Shown here piece after piece: positions 1 through 7,677 of a DNA stretch of 28,630 nt; within the stretch, counting starts at the first letter, position 1, and every line of letters starts with the position of its first letter. Source of the DNA: JAZLDV01 sp045614925 (GTDB lineage: Bacteria; Bacillota_I; Bacilli_A; Erysipelotrichales; Coprobacillaceae); NCBI GenBank assembly GCA_045614925.1, contig JAZLDV010000072.1, positions 1 through 28,630 on the forward strand. The letters are read 5' to 3'. The notes below the pieces were generated by a model. The model saw nothing but the letters and a program-made list of their open reading frames with translations. It searched no databases and was not told where the DNA came from. Position numbers and translations under genes: made by a program.

Positions 1-312
1 GAAGGAGCAAAAGTCGCAATCAGCTTATCAAAATGTTTACAAGGCATTGATGAGTTATCTATTCATTATTCACTTATAAAGATACAAGATATAATGATTG
101 CTGTTATACCTGGAGAACTATTTAGTACTTTAGGCAGACAATTAAAAGATAATAAAATTGAAGTATTTGGATATGGAAATGGATATTATTTATATATTGG
201 TGACTCTCATGCTTATGAATCTGGTTATTATGAAGCAATGAGTTCGATATTCGAAAAAGGTGCAGGAGAACTTTTAGTTAATGATATTATAGAAAAAGCA
301 AAAGAGTGGTAA
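1..312 (+). CDS. C-terminal part of a neutral/alkaline ceramidase-like protein (5' end outside window)
   Basis: Frame 1 is open from the first base to the TAA at 310-312, giving 103 residues without an initiator that must be used. It is therefore the end of a longer gene starting outside the window; the internal ATG at 94 is probably not the start. The pattern PGE-x-F-x-x-LG-x-x-(I/L)K, then V-x-GY-x-NGY-x-x-YI, AYE-x-G-YE and F-x-x-GAGE-x-LV is the C-terminal signature I associate with the neutral/alkaline non-lysosomal ceramidase family, which hydrolyses the amide bond of ceramide or related N-acyl lipids. The zinc-binding N-terminal half is not in the window, so catalytic residues and any signal peptide cannot be checked. 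The gene ends inside a strong hairpin and is convergent with the MATE gene. The family call rests on remembered motif similarity only. Confidence 0.62.
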   Translation, partial: EGAKVAISLSKCLQGIDELSIHYSLIKIQDIMIAVIPGELFSTLGRQLKDNKIEVFGYGNGYYLYIGDSHAYESGYYEAMSSIFEKGAGELLVNDIIEKAKEW

Positions 313-331
313 ATCATATTTACCACTCTTT
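301..331 (+). terminator. Rho-independent terminator of the ceramidase-like gene
   Basis: A perfect 13-bp stem (301-313 with 319-331, AAAGAGTGGTAAA) with a 5-nt loop ends in a short T run. The stem contains the last codons and the stop of the upstream gene. It may also stop minus-strand transcription of the MATE gene, whose stop is at 351, but the minus-strand tail is less T-rich. Confidence 0.8.
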
Positions 332-350
332 TAATAAACTAAAATAACTG

Positions 351-1682
351 TTATTCACTAGATTCTACTTTTAATATATTATAATTATATTTCTTTAGCA
401 TATATACATATGCTATTAAGGATACTATGCTATCAAATATATTTCCTATTCCAAATAATATCGCAATAGACAATAATGTTGGATTAAAAATATTTGTTAT
501 ATAAAGTATAAATGCAATTCCATAATAGATTGTATTTGTCACTACTGATTCAAATAACATATACTGTGTTTTTCCTAAGCCGTAAAATGAAGCATCAAAA
601 ATATTCTGAAATGCATAGAATACATAAAATCCAACAAGTACACATACTAGTTCAAACAATTTTTCTACATCATTGAATCCTAATATATAAATCATAAAAG
701 GTTTCCATAAAGGGATTGTCACAAACCATAAGATTATAATAAACAATGTTATAGCTAAATAGCCTAATGTATTCTTTTCAATATTTTTATGATCTATAGA
801 GACTTCCTGTTTTATCAGTTCCCCTAACTGCAAAATAGGAAGCAATAACCATCCCCATATAAAATTATTAGCAACCCAATATGTTCCCTGTTCACTTACT
901 ACATTTACCATTCTTGAAATCATAACCATATAAGCAACATTTCTTACTAATGATTCTATTCCTGATAAACTTCCTACTTTTCCGTATTCTTTTATCCACG
1001 TATAGTCTGCTTTGCTTTTTGAACAAATATGAATATGTTCTTTTTCTAACATCAATAATGCTGCAAACAACAAAATACTATTCACAATAATATTAGAATA
1101 TCCTATACCATTGACTCCTAAGTTGAATGAAAACGATAATCCAGACACTAAAAACATATCACATAATAAACTTAATATTAATCTTACAAAAGTAAATATA
1201 TAGAGATATCGACTTTTATTGATAACGACTAAACCTACTAATAAAAATTGTACAAGTACTCCAAATAAATTTGCAATACTTTCTATTCTTATATAAGAAA
1301 CAGATGCATCTAATATTGTTGTATCAGTAGCCATGAATAGTAATAATTGTTTTGTGAAAACAATTATTACTATAGATAACATCATATAAATAATAAATGT
1401 TAAACTTAACCCTGTCTTCATTCTATTTTCAAATTCATTTCTATCTTCTTTAACTTTTCCAATGAAATAAAACAAAGGCAATATAATCGCTTCATTCATT
1501 ATTTCATATATAAGATTAACCCATGATAATTGTCCTGCAATAGAATAAGACCATTCCCCGGGAAATTGACCTAACAAAAAGACTCTTAATGTTGTATAAA
1601 GTGATGGACATAATCCTAAAATAATTAGAGATACAAATAATTTATAGTTTATATTGTTAAATGATATTTTTAATCTATTCAT
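351..1682 (-). CDS. MATE-family multidrug/toxin efflux transporter
   Basis: This 443-residue, strongly hydrophobic protein has about twelve predicted membrane segments in the two-times-six layout of MATE (MatE/NorM/DinF-like) antiporters, which export cationic drugs or metabolites using Na+ or H+. The length is typical of the family. The N-terminal segment with the Pro/Ser/Tyr motif near residues 25-30 and the long second half are MATE-like, but the substrate cannot be told. The ATG at 1682 is preceded on the minus strand by AAGGGGT at a good distance. Only 27 nt separate it from the terminator of the upstream phospholipase-like gene, so it is either expressed by read-through or from a promoter overlapping that terminator. 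It is probably the last gene of the 5022-to-351 minus-strand cluster. Confidence 0.82.
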   Translation of the reverse strand: MNRLKISFNNINYKLFVSLIILGLCPSLYTTLRVFLLGQFPGEWSYSIAGQLSWVNLIYEIMNEAIILPLFYFIGKVKEDRNEFENRMKTGLSLTFIIYMMLSIVIIVFTKQLLLFMATDTTILDASVSYIRIESIANLFGVLVQFLLVGLVVINKSRYLYIFTFVRLILSLLCDMFLVSGLSFSFNLGVNGIGYSNIIVNSILLFAALLMLEKEHIHICSKSKADYTWIKEYGKVGSLSGIESLVRNVAYMVMISRMVNVVSEQGTYWVANNFIWGWLLLPILQLGELIKQEVSIDHKNIEKNTLGYLAITLFIIILWFVTIPLWKPFMIYILGFNDVEKLFELVCVLVGFYVFYAFQNIFDASFYGLGKTQYMLFESVVTNTIYYGIAFILYITNIFNPTLLSIAILFGIGNIFDSIVSLIAYVYMLKKYNYNILKVESSE

Positions 1683-1707
1683 AATAATTTAACTACCCCT
1701 TCTTTAT

Positions 1708-1738
1708 AAAAAAAGGCATATTCTAAGAATATACCTTT
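1708..1738 (-). terminator. Terminator between the PLC-like gene and the MATE gene
   Basis: On the minus strand AAAGG-x-ATATTC pairs with its complement (arms 1712-1723 and 1727-1738, one mismatch, 3-nt loop). A run of seven T follows (A run at 1708-1714 on the plus strand). It lies just downstream of the stop at 1746 and only about 30 nt before the MATE start, so it may act as a partial terminator. Confidence 0.72.
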
Positions 1739-1745
1739 CATTATT

Positions 1746-4334
1746 CTATCTGTGTTTAATTGTAATCCTTAATATATCGTTTTCAGTTTTCATCCATTTT
1801 CCTTCTACAGTCCCAAAATGATATAATGTATTGTTATCATAAACACTAAAGTATTCCACATACCAATGATCACTATCAGGTGTATATAAGTCAAAAGATG
1901 CTAAATTACTTTTCTTAATTGGTTTTTCTAACTTGCAGATAAAAGTGTCTAAATCATTTCTTTCAAAGTTATTCGTCCAGTTTTTATCTAATATAATTTC
2001 AAAATCATCTGGCTGACCTTTGTCATAATAATTAACTTTTAAGATAACTTTATTATCAGTACCAGCTAAGAATACATCTTTAGTTTTAATCTTAACTAAG
2101 ATTTTTTCAATAACTGCATTTTCTTCTAACTCTGTTAATTTTTCAAGTTGCCCTTCATCTGAAAGAGACAAGAATACATTCGTTGATGATGTGATTACTT
2201 TATCTATTGTTTCATTACATATACAAATATGTGTTTCGGCATCAAATATTTGTATATATTTTAATTTCCAGTCATCATCTCCTGATTTACATATACTAAA
2301 ATATTTAATTTCTTCTAGATAAACAGGTTTGTCTAAAGTTAATTCATATGTATCTAAGTCTCCTGCTTCAAAATCATTATAGTTTGACTTGTCTAATAAA
2401 AATTCTTTAGATGTATTATTAGTAAATACAACGCTCAATTTCACATCATTATCTGTACCTGAATATGTATCACCTGATGTCTTAATCGTTACTTTTAGTT
2501 TAGAAATACTATTGATAACATTAGAATTCGTATATAAATCAGATACATTATCGAATAATAACATTTGTAAAATTGTATTTGCAGATAATATAGTTTTATT
2601 ACTTCTTGCTAGAATAACTTCTGTTCTTTCATCAACAATTGTTAAATGACTATAAATCCATTTATCTTTAGATAAATGTTTAATTTTAAATGATGCTATT
2701 TCATTAAGCGCTATTGAACAAGGAAGATTTAATGAGAATATATCTAACCTATTTGCCCTAAAGTTCTTTCTTGCATTTGCAAGAGGCATTACAATTTCTT
2801 TATTATTCTTTCTTGCAATGACTAGATAAACATCTCTGCTATTATTAGGACTTTCTTTTGCTGTTTTTACAATAACTCTTAGTTTTTGTATAGATGGGGA
2901 GAACATTGTTTGTTTAAATCTTTCATTAGAACCATATTTTTCAAAAATACCATTTACATTTTCTGCACCCATTAAGCATAACTTACTCATAACAAATCCT
3001 TGATAGAACGGTAAGAATGTAATCGTATTTCCATCTGTTGTTCTTCCTAAATTTCCCCATTCTTCTTCTAATTTGTTTGATAAATCGAATGTGAAATCTT
3101 GAAATAATATTGGATTACTAATTAAATGTGCTGGAGATAAAAATTCTTTTTTTGCTATATCTATCGCATCATCATAATCTTTTAAACTATCTATTTTTTC
3201 TTTTTCCAAAATTGTACTTAAAGCTAATTTTACAAATGGAAACGCCATTTCTTTTAACTCATCTTTAATAATTTTTTCAAGTATATAGAAGAATATATCA
3301 AGAATAGGTAATCTAATTCCAAATGTATCACAAAAATCTTTAACAACTTTTATAAATTTAACAATATCTAATATAGATGTATTTTGTGTACAATAATCTA
3401 AAATAAATTCAAATAATTCTGGTTTAATTTCATCAAGCGCCACTTTAGAACCTAAAGTAATTGATTTATTTGTTGTACTTTCCCATAGTTTAAACCATTC
3501 AAAAATTAATCTATCCATTCTAGCAATATCATCATCTACTTTTTGAGTTGTACTTGCAAATTCTTCTAAGTCTAAAAGATCTATATTTTCTTTTGATTTA
3601 TAATAATTATCTAAACTCTTCTTTCTATAATCTTCTGAATAATTGACATAAGCTTTTAAGAAATTTAAATCTGATAATTCAAAATGATTTGGATTATCCC
3701 CTGTTATTGTAGAAGCTTTCCCTAATGCATCGACTGTTGCAAAACAACTTCTTAAATACTCTACTGGTATTTCAATCGTACTTTCTAATTCAACCCATGC
3801 TCTTTTATTAATCGCTCTTAAATTATCAAAAATCACTTTATCCATATACGACTCTAAAACAAAATGTCTTACGATAATAAACATATCTTTCAATGCTTCA
3901 TCATTTTTTTTCTGTTTAAATTTTGTTAAAATTCCTTTAATCTCAGGGAACCATCCTCCTGAATATTTATTCACATATCCATGAGTAAACATATCCCCAG
4001 CATAATGCACCATAAATCCCAAATAAAATGCCATAGCTTGTTTCGTTTCTTCATAATCTGGTGCCATAGTACATAATTCATTGTACATCAATTCTAGCCA
4101 TTTTCCTGAATCAGTGGGATGAATAATCATTTGTCCTACAATCATATCTGGAAAAAAGTCCGGTCCTACTGCTCCTCCTCTAAAATATGTAGGATATTTT
4201 AAAATAGCATCTCTAACCATTCCTGGAACATCATATTTTTCCATTTTTCCATTATTATCAATAATAAAAGAACCTTTTGTTTTTAATTCTTCTATTATCA
4301 AATTTGCCATATAAATATGTCCTTTACTCTTCAT
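1746..4334 (-). CDS. Zinc-dependent phospholipase C-like protein with three C-terminal PLAT-like domains
   Basis: The N-terminal 170 residues carry the zinc-ligand pattern of the bacterial zinc-dependent phospholipase C family (Bacillus cereus PLC, Clostridium perfringens alpha-toxin). Numbering from the upstream GTG, these are His9, Asp62 in GPDFFPD, His75, His113-x3-Asp117-x3-His121 in HYAGDMFTHG, and His160-x3-Glu164 in HFVLES. A helical middle (about 170-480) follows. Then come three repeats of roughly 90 residues (about 487-575, 615-705, 747-838) with the PLAT/LH2 pattern V-x-I-K-T, GTDN-x-V, F-x-x-x-x-LD and W-x-x-x-x-I; repeats 2 and 3 are clearest. No signal peptide or membrane segment is seen at the N-terminus. 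I chose ATG 4334 (862 aa), since AGGTG lies 6 nt before it; GTG 4343 and ATG 4340 are too close. It overlaps the upstream gene by 11 nt, so the two are likely coupled. Substrate and location are unknown. Confidence 0.8.
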   Translation of the reverse strand: MKSKGHIYMANLIIEELKTKGSFIIDNNGKMEKYDVPGMVRDAILKYPTYFRGGAVGPDFFPDMIVGQMIIHPTDSGKWLELMYNELCTMAPDYEETKQAMAFYLGFMVHYAGDMFTHGYVNKYSGGWFPEIKGILTKFKQKKNDEALKDMFIIVRHFVLESYMDKVIFDNLRAINKRAWVELESTIEIPVEYLRSCFATVDALGKASTITGDNPNHFELSDLNFLKAYVNYSEDYRKKSLDNYYKSKENIDLLDLEEFASTTQKVDDDIARMDRLIFEWFKLWESTTNKSITLGSKVALDEIKPELFEFILDYCTQNTSILDIVKFIKVVKDFCDTFGIRLPILDIFFYILEKIIKDELKEMAFPFVKLALSTILEKEKIDSLKDYDDAIDIAKKEFLSPAHLISNPILFQDFTFDLSNKLEEEWGNLGRTTDGNTITFLPFYQGFVMSKLCLMGAENVNGIFEKYGSNERFKQTMFSPSIQKLRVIVKTAKESPNNSRDVYLVIARKNNKEIVMPLANARKNFRANRLDIFSLNLPCSIALNEIASFKIKHLSKDKWIYSHLTIVDERTEVILARSNKTILSANTILQMLLFDNVSDLYTNSNVINSISKLKVTIKTSGDTYSGTDNDVKLSVVFTNNTSKEFLLDKSNYNDFEAGDLDTYELTLDKPVYLEEIKYFSICKSGDDDWKLKYIQIFDAETHICICNETIDKVITSSTNVFLSLSDEGQLEKLTELEENAVIEKILVKIKTKDVFLAGTDNKVILKVNYYDKGQPDDFEIILDKNWTNNFERNDLDTFICKLEKPIKKSNLASFDLYTPDSDHWYVEYFSVYDNNTLYHFGTVEGKWMKTENDILRITIKHR

Positions 4335-5022
4335 TTCCATCACCTACTTTCTTTCTTATTTCACTTAGAGGTTTTCTACCAATTGAAGTTGCTGGTTTTT
4401 TTATAGGTTTATTCACAGGTCTTGATGGTCTTGGTCTAGGAATTTCACTCTTTGGTTCTTCTAGTTTTAATACTGCTTTTAAGAAATTTTCTCTCACATT
4501 ATTATCTGACCAAAATGGTGAATGTGGGTGTTCCCATTGTTTAACTTGTGTAGGGTTTTCTTTTAATTCTTTTCCATTATTATCAAATCCTACACCATCC
4601 AAACTAAACATATAACTTATTACACGAGGATCTATAGGATTTAACACTACATTGTCTTCTTGCATATCGTTTTTATTAATTAAGATGACTTTTCCTTTCA
4701 TTATATCGATAAACGCTTCTACAAAATATTTAATATGTCTTATTTGAGTATAAACCGGACTACTTCCAAATTTTATCTTTTCCGTTTTATTAACTGTAAA
4801 ATAAAATGTTATCCCCTTTTGCAATCTATGTATCGAAATACATTTATCACCAAATTTTTTGACCTTACTTTGCATTAATGCAAAGTCTCTTTTACATTCA
4901 TCTATTGATGTATATTCAACAGATGTAAAATATGTGACTTGATTTCTCCCTGCAACAACATAATAATATGTATTTTTGGCAGTATTTCTTTTTATATATG
5001 CCACATTATATCGTATTCTCAT
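4324..5022 (-). CDS. Unknown protein with a basic, proline-rich tail, first gene of the PLC operon
   Basis: I do not recognise this 232-residue protein with confidence. Residues 1-110 are beta-rich and hold two weakly similar segments (about 19-50 and 72-105) of the form aromatic strand, Asn-containing turn, strand, Ser-x-x-Tyr-T/S, helix. That resembles a tandem YegP/DUF1508-like fold, but this is a guess. Residues 125-190 contain a NPIDPRVISYMFSLDG motif and WEHPHSPFW, rich in Trp, His and Pro. Residues 190-225 form a Lys/Arg/Pro-rich, probably disordered tail. No signal peptide or membrane segment is seen, so a cytoplasmic location is likely. The start has AAGGTGG 5 nt upstream. Its end overlaps the start of the phospholipase-like gene by 11 nt, suggesting translational coupling and a shared task. 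Confidence 0.75.
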   Translation of the reverse strand: MRIRYNVAYIKRNTAKNTYYYVVAGRNQVTYFTSVEYTSIDECKRDFALMQSKVKKFGDKCISIHRLQKGITFYFTVNKTEKIKFGSSPVYTQIRHIKYFVEAFIDIMKGKVILINKNDMQEDNVVLNPIDPRVISYMFSLDGVGFDNNGKELKENPTQVKQWEHPHSPFWSDNNVRENFLKAVLKLEEPKSEIPRPRPSRPVNKPIKKPATSIGRKPLSEIRKKVGDGNEE

Positions 5023-5063
5023 ACTTCCACCTTCTTTCTAAAAAATAAATAATTATATATATA

Positions 5064-5091
5064 ATTTTATCATGTATATATATTTATTCAA
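5064..5091 (-). promoter_or_regulatory. Putative sigma-A promoter for the unknown protein/PLC operon
   Basis: On the minus strand TTGAAT (5086-5091) is followed after 16 bp by TAAAAT (5064-5069), about 40 nt upstream of the start at 5022. The whole area is very AT-rich, so the exact boxes are uncertain. Confidence 0.4.
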
Positions 5092-5117
5092 GGAATTGCT
5101 TAATTTCAAAAAAAATA

Positions 5118-5146
5118 TTGTTTAGTTATCATTACAATTGTACAAT
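5118..5146 (+). promoter_or_regulatory. Putative sigma-A promoter of the HD-domain hydrolase gene
   Basis: TTGTTT (5118-5123), a 17-bp spacer and TACAAT (5141-5146). The expected transcription start near 5153 would leave a leader of about 15 nt holding little more than the AAGGAGG ribosome binding site at 5155-5161. Confidence 0.55.
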
Positions 5147-5168
5147 ACTTTTGTAAGGAGGAATGTTT

Positions 5169-5828
5169 ATGCTTACTTATGATGAAATCACTAAAAACGA
5201 AGCAATTCAGACATATATTATTAGAGCAGACAAATCGCTTGAAGCATTAGGCTATACTGAGCATAGTTTTGCACATGTAACTCATGTTGCCAAAACTGCT
5301 GGTTATATATTAGAAACTTTAGGATATGATGATAGAATTGTAGAACTTGCTAAAATAGCAGGATACTTACATGATATTGGTAATCTAGTAAATAGAAAGG
5401 ATCATGCTCAATCTGGAGCAGTAATGGCATGGAGCATATTAAATGATATGGGATGTGACGCAGCAGAAGTTGCAACTATTGTAACTGCAATTGGAAATCA
5501 TGATGAAGGTGCTGGTGTTCCTGTCAATACTGTTGCTGCTGCTATGATTCTTGCTGATAAAGCAGATGTTAGAAGATCTAGAGTTAGAAATAATGATATC
5601 TCTAAATTTGATATTCATGATAGAGTGAATTATTCTGTTACAAAATCTATTTTAAAGATTAATCAGGAAAAAAGTATTGTGAAACTAAAATTAACTGTTG
5701 ATACAAAGTTTGGTTCAGTTATGGATTATTTTGAAATCTTTATGACTAGAATGATATTATGTAGAAAAGCAGCTGAAAAATTAGGATTAGAATTTAAACT
5801 AATTATTAATGAACAACAATTGATATAG
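5169..5828 (+). CDS. HD-domain phosphohydrolase
   Basis: This 219-residue protein has an HD superfamily metal-dependent phosphohydrolase core: a His in the first helix region (TEHSFAHVTHV), the doublet in GYLHDIGN, HAQSG after it, a downstream NHDEG and the Asp in LADKADVRRSRVR. These provide the usual H...HD...D metal ligands. The C-terminal third (about 145-219) is a small alpha/beta extension that is not diagnostic. Such stand-alone HD proteins hydrolyse nucleotides or other phosphate esters, and the substrate cannot be predicted. I place the start at ATG 5169, 7 nt after AAGGAGG; the ATG at 5163 would be only 1-2 nt from it. It is monocistronic, transcribed away from the unknown protein/PLC operon and convergent with lysS. 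Confidence 0.85.
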   Translation: MLTYDEITKNEAIQTYIIRADKSLEALGYTEHSFAHVTHVAKTAGYILETLGYDDRIVELAKIAGYLHDIGNLVNRKDHAQSGAVMAWSILNDMGCDAAEVATIVTAIGNHDEGAGVPVNTVAAAMILADKADVRRSRVRNNDISKFDIHDRVNYSVTKSILKINQEKSIVKLKLTVDTKFGSVMDYFEIFMTRMILCRKAAEKLGLEFKLIINEQQLI

Positions 5829-5830
5829 AA

Positions 5831-5859
5831 AAAAAGACGATAATTTTTATCGTCTTTTT
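5831..5859 (+). terminator. Bidirectional terminator between HD hydrolase and lysS
   Basis: A perfect 13-bp stem (5831-5843 with 5847-5859, AAAAAGACGATAA) with a 3-nt loop. A-tracts on the left and T-tracts on the right make it functional in both directions. It sits between the stops at 5828 and 5866 and probably serves both convergent genes. Confidence 0.88.
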
Positions 5860-5865
5860 ATGTTC

Positions 5866-7356
5866 TTATTTATTTCTTTGTTTCATTTGTGGGAATAAGA
5901 TAACTTCTTGGATTGATTCTTGACCAGTTAATAACATAACTAATCTGTCAATTCCCATACCCATACCACCTGTTGGAGCTAAACCATATTCTAATGCTTC
6001 TACATAGTCTAAATCCATTTCGTTTGCTTCATCATTACCTAATTCTTTTTCTTTTAATTGGTTAGCGAATCTTTCATATTGGTCAATTGGATCATTTAAT
6101 TCTGTAAATGCATTTGCATATTCATTTCCACAGATAAATAACTCAAATCTTTGAGTGAAACGTGGATCTGATAAATCTTTTTTAGCTAATGGCGAAATTT
6201 CAATTGGATGTCCACATACAAATGTAGGATCAATTAATGTTTCTTCTACATATTTTTCAAAGAATGCATTGATAATATGTCCATATTGGAAGTGAGGTTC
6301 TACTTCAATATGATGTTCATTAGCTAATTCTAATGCTTGTTCAAAGCTCATATGTTCTTTAAAATCAATTCCTGTTTTTTCTTTAATTGCATCAACCATA
6401 GTAATACGTTTGAATCCAGGTGCTAAAGAAATATTATGTCCTCTATATTCTAAATCATATGTTCCACATACTTCCATAGCGGCATTGGAAATAATACCTT
6501 CAGTTAAGTCCATCATTCCTTCGATATCACTAAATGCTTTATAAACTTCGATAGTTGTAAATTCAGGGTTATGAGTTCTATCCATACCTTCATTTCTAAA
6601 TAATCTACCAATTTCATAAACTGCATCCATACCACCAACAATTAATCTTTTTAATGGTAATTCAGTTGCAATTCTTAAATAGAATGGCATATCTAATGTA
6701 TTATGATGAGTACAGAATGGTCTTGCAGATGCTCCACCTAAGATTGGATTTAATACTGGAGTTTCTACTTCTACATATCCTCTGCTATCTAAATAATTTT
6801 GAATAGATCTGATAATTCTTGGTCTAGCAAAAGCAATTCTTCTTGCTTCTTCATTCATGATTAAGTCAACATATCTTCTTCTATATCTTTCTTCAACATC
6901 ACTTAAACCATGATATTTTTCTGGTAATGGACGTAAAGCTTTTGTTAAGTGAGTATATTTTGTTGCTTTAACTGATAATTCACCTGTATTTGTTACGAAT
7001 ACTAATCCATCAATACCAACGATATCTCCGATATCACCTTTAGTTAATACTTCATAAGCATCATCACCGATTAAGTCTTTTCTTACATAAATTTGAATTT
7101 GACCATCTCTATCTTGAATGTGCATGAAGCATACTTTACCTTTACGACGTTTAGTCATAATTCTTCCTGCAACTTTAACTTCTACAGCCATTTCTTCTAA
7201 CTCTTCATGAGTTTTACCTTTATATTGTTCTTTGATTTCTGATGAGAAATGTGTAATATCAAATCTTTGTCCAAATGGATCAATTCCTCTTTCTCTTAAG
7301 AAATCTAATTTTTCTCTTCTAACTAATTCTTGTTCACTAAATTTTCTTTCTTCCAT
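5866..7356 (-). CDS. lysS: Lysyl-tRNA synthetase, class II
   Basis: This 496-residue enzyme attaches lysine to tRNA-Lys with ATP. An N-terminal OB-fold anticodon-binding domain (about 50-150, with VAGRIM and F-x-HIQDRDGQIQ) precedes the class II catalytic core. Motif 2 is FRNEGMDRTHNPEFT near residues 251-266, and motif 3 is GMGMGIDRLVMLLT near 460-473. Length and order fit bacterial LysRS. The reading frame is open further upstream, but that part lies in the terminator of the T-box leader. ATG 7356, 7 nt after AAGGAG, is the right start. Expression is controlled by its own consensus promoter and a T-box riboswitch. dusB lies immediately upstream on the same strand, as in Bacillus. Confidence 0.97.
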   Translation of the reverse strand: MEERKFSEQELVRREKLDFLRERGIDPFGQRFDITHFSSEIKEQYKGKTHEELEEMAVEVKVAGRIMTKRRKGKVCFMHIQDRDGQIQIYVRKDLIGDDAYEVLTKGDIGDIVGIDGLVFVTNTGELSVKATKYTHLTKALRPLPEKYHGLSDVEERYRRRYVDLIMNEEARRIAFARPRIIRSIQNYLDSRGYVEVETPVLNPILGGASARPFCTHHNTLDMPFYLRIATELPLKRLIVGGMDAVYEIGRLFRNEGMDRTHNPEFTTIEVYKAFSDIEGMMDLTEGIISNAAMEVCGTYDLEYRGHNISLAPGFKRITMVDAIKEKTGIDFKEHMSFEQALELANEHHIEVEPHFQYGHIINAFFEKYVEETLIDPTFVCGHPIEISPLAKKDLSDPRFTQRFELFICGNEYANAFTELNDPIDQYERFANQLKEKELGNDEANEMDLDYVEALEYGLAPTGGMGMGIDRLVMLLTGQESIQEVILFPQMKQRNK

Positions 7357-7375
7357 TGTTATTCTCCTTTCCATA

Positions 7376-7633
7376 TAAAAAACTCCCATCCGCAAGGGAC
7401 GAGAGTTATCATCGTGGTACCACCCTAGTTTATTGTTGTATCACTACAACAACCTTTTCAACTCCTATCAGAGTCTAGCCTGTAACGCGGCATACGTTAT
7501 TTTATCACTTTTTGATCCAAAATACGGCTCCTAGTCTTTATTCACTATCTCTCCATGATCCATTTCCACCCTCAGGACTCTCTTTACATTTTGTATATAG
7601 CTACTTCTCTATTCATTGCCTTTTTCTATTTAC
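7376..7633 (-). promoter_or_regulatory. T-box riboswitch leader of lysS (lysine-specific)
   Basis: The minus strand carries the canonical T-box core AGGGTGGTACCACG at 7413-7426. It is followed by a terminator hairpin: arms 7397-7407 and 7381-7391, 11 bp with two G-U pairs, loop CTTGC, and a six-T tail at about 7376-7380. The core's TGGT can pair with the ACCA end of uncharged tRNA. The long 5' part (about 7500-7633) would form Stem I. The segment GTGAATAAAGAC (7534-7545) is the best candidate specifier loop, with AAA (Lys) at 7537-7539. When tRNA-Lys is uncharged, the antiterminator should form and lysS be transcribed. This fills the roughly 320-nt gap between lysS and dusB. Confidence 0.93.
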
Positions 7634-7639
7634 GTCGTA

Positions 7640-7668
7640 ATTATAATCATAATAATTGTTGATGTCAA
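7640..7668 (-). promoter_or_regulatory. Perfect-consensus sigma-A promoter of lysS
   Basis: TTGACA (7663-7668) and TATAAT (7640-7645) on the minus strand are separated by exactly 17 bp. Transcription should start near 7633, at the base of the T-box leader. The -35 box begins only 10 bp after the dusB stop codon. Confidence 0.88.
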
Positions 7669-7677
7669 CTGCAAATT

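Noticed and set aside
7357..7395. N-terminal extension of lysS by 13 codons
   Set aside because: These codons fall in the T-box terminator, and the good ribosome binding site belongs to ATG 7356.
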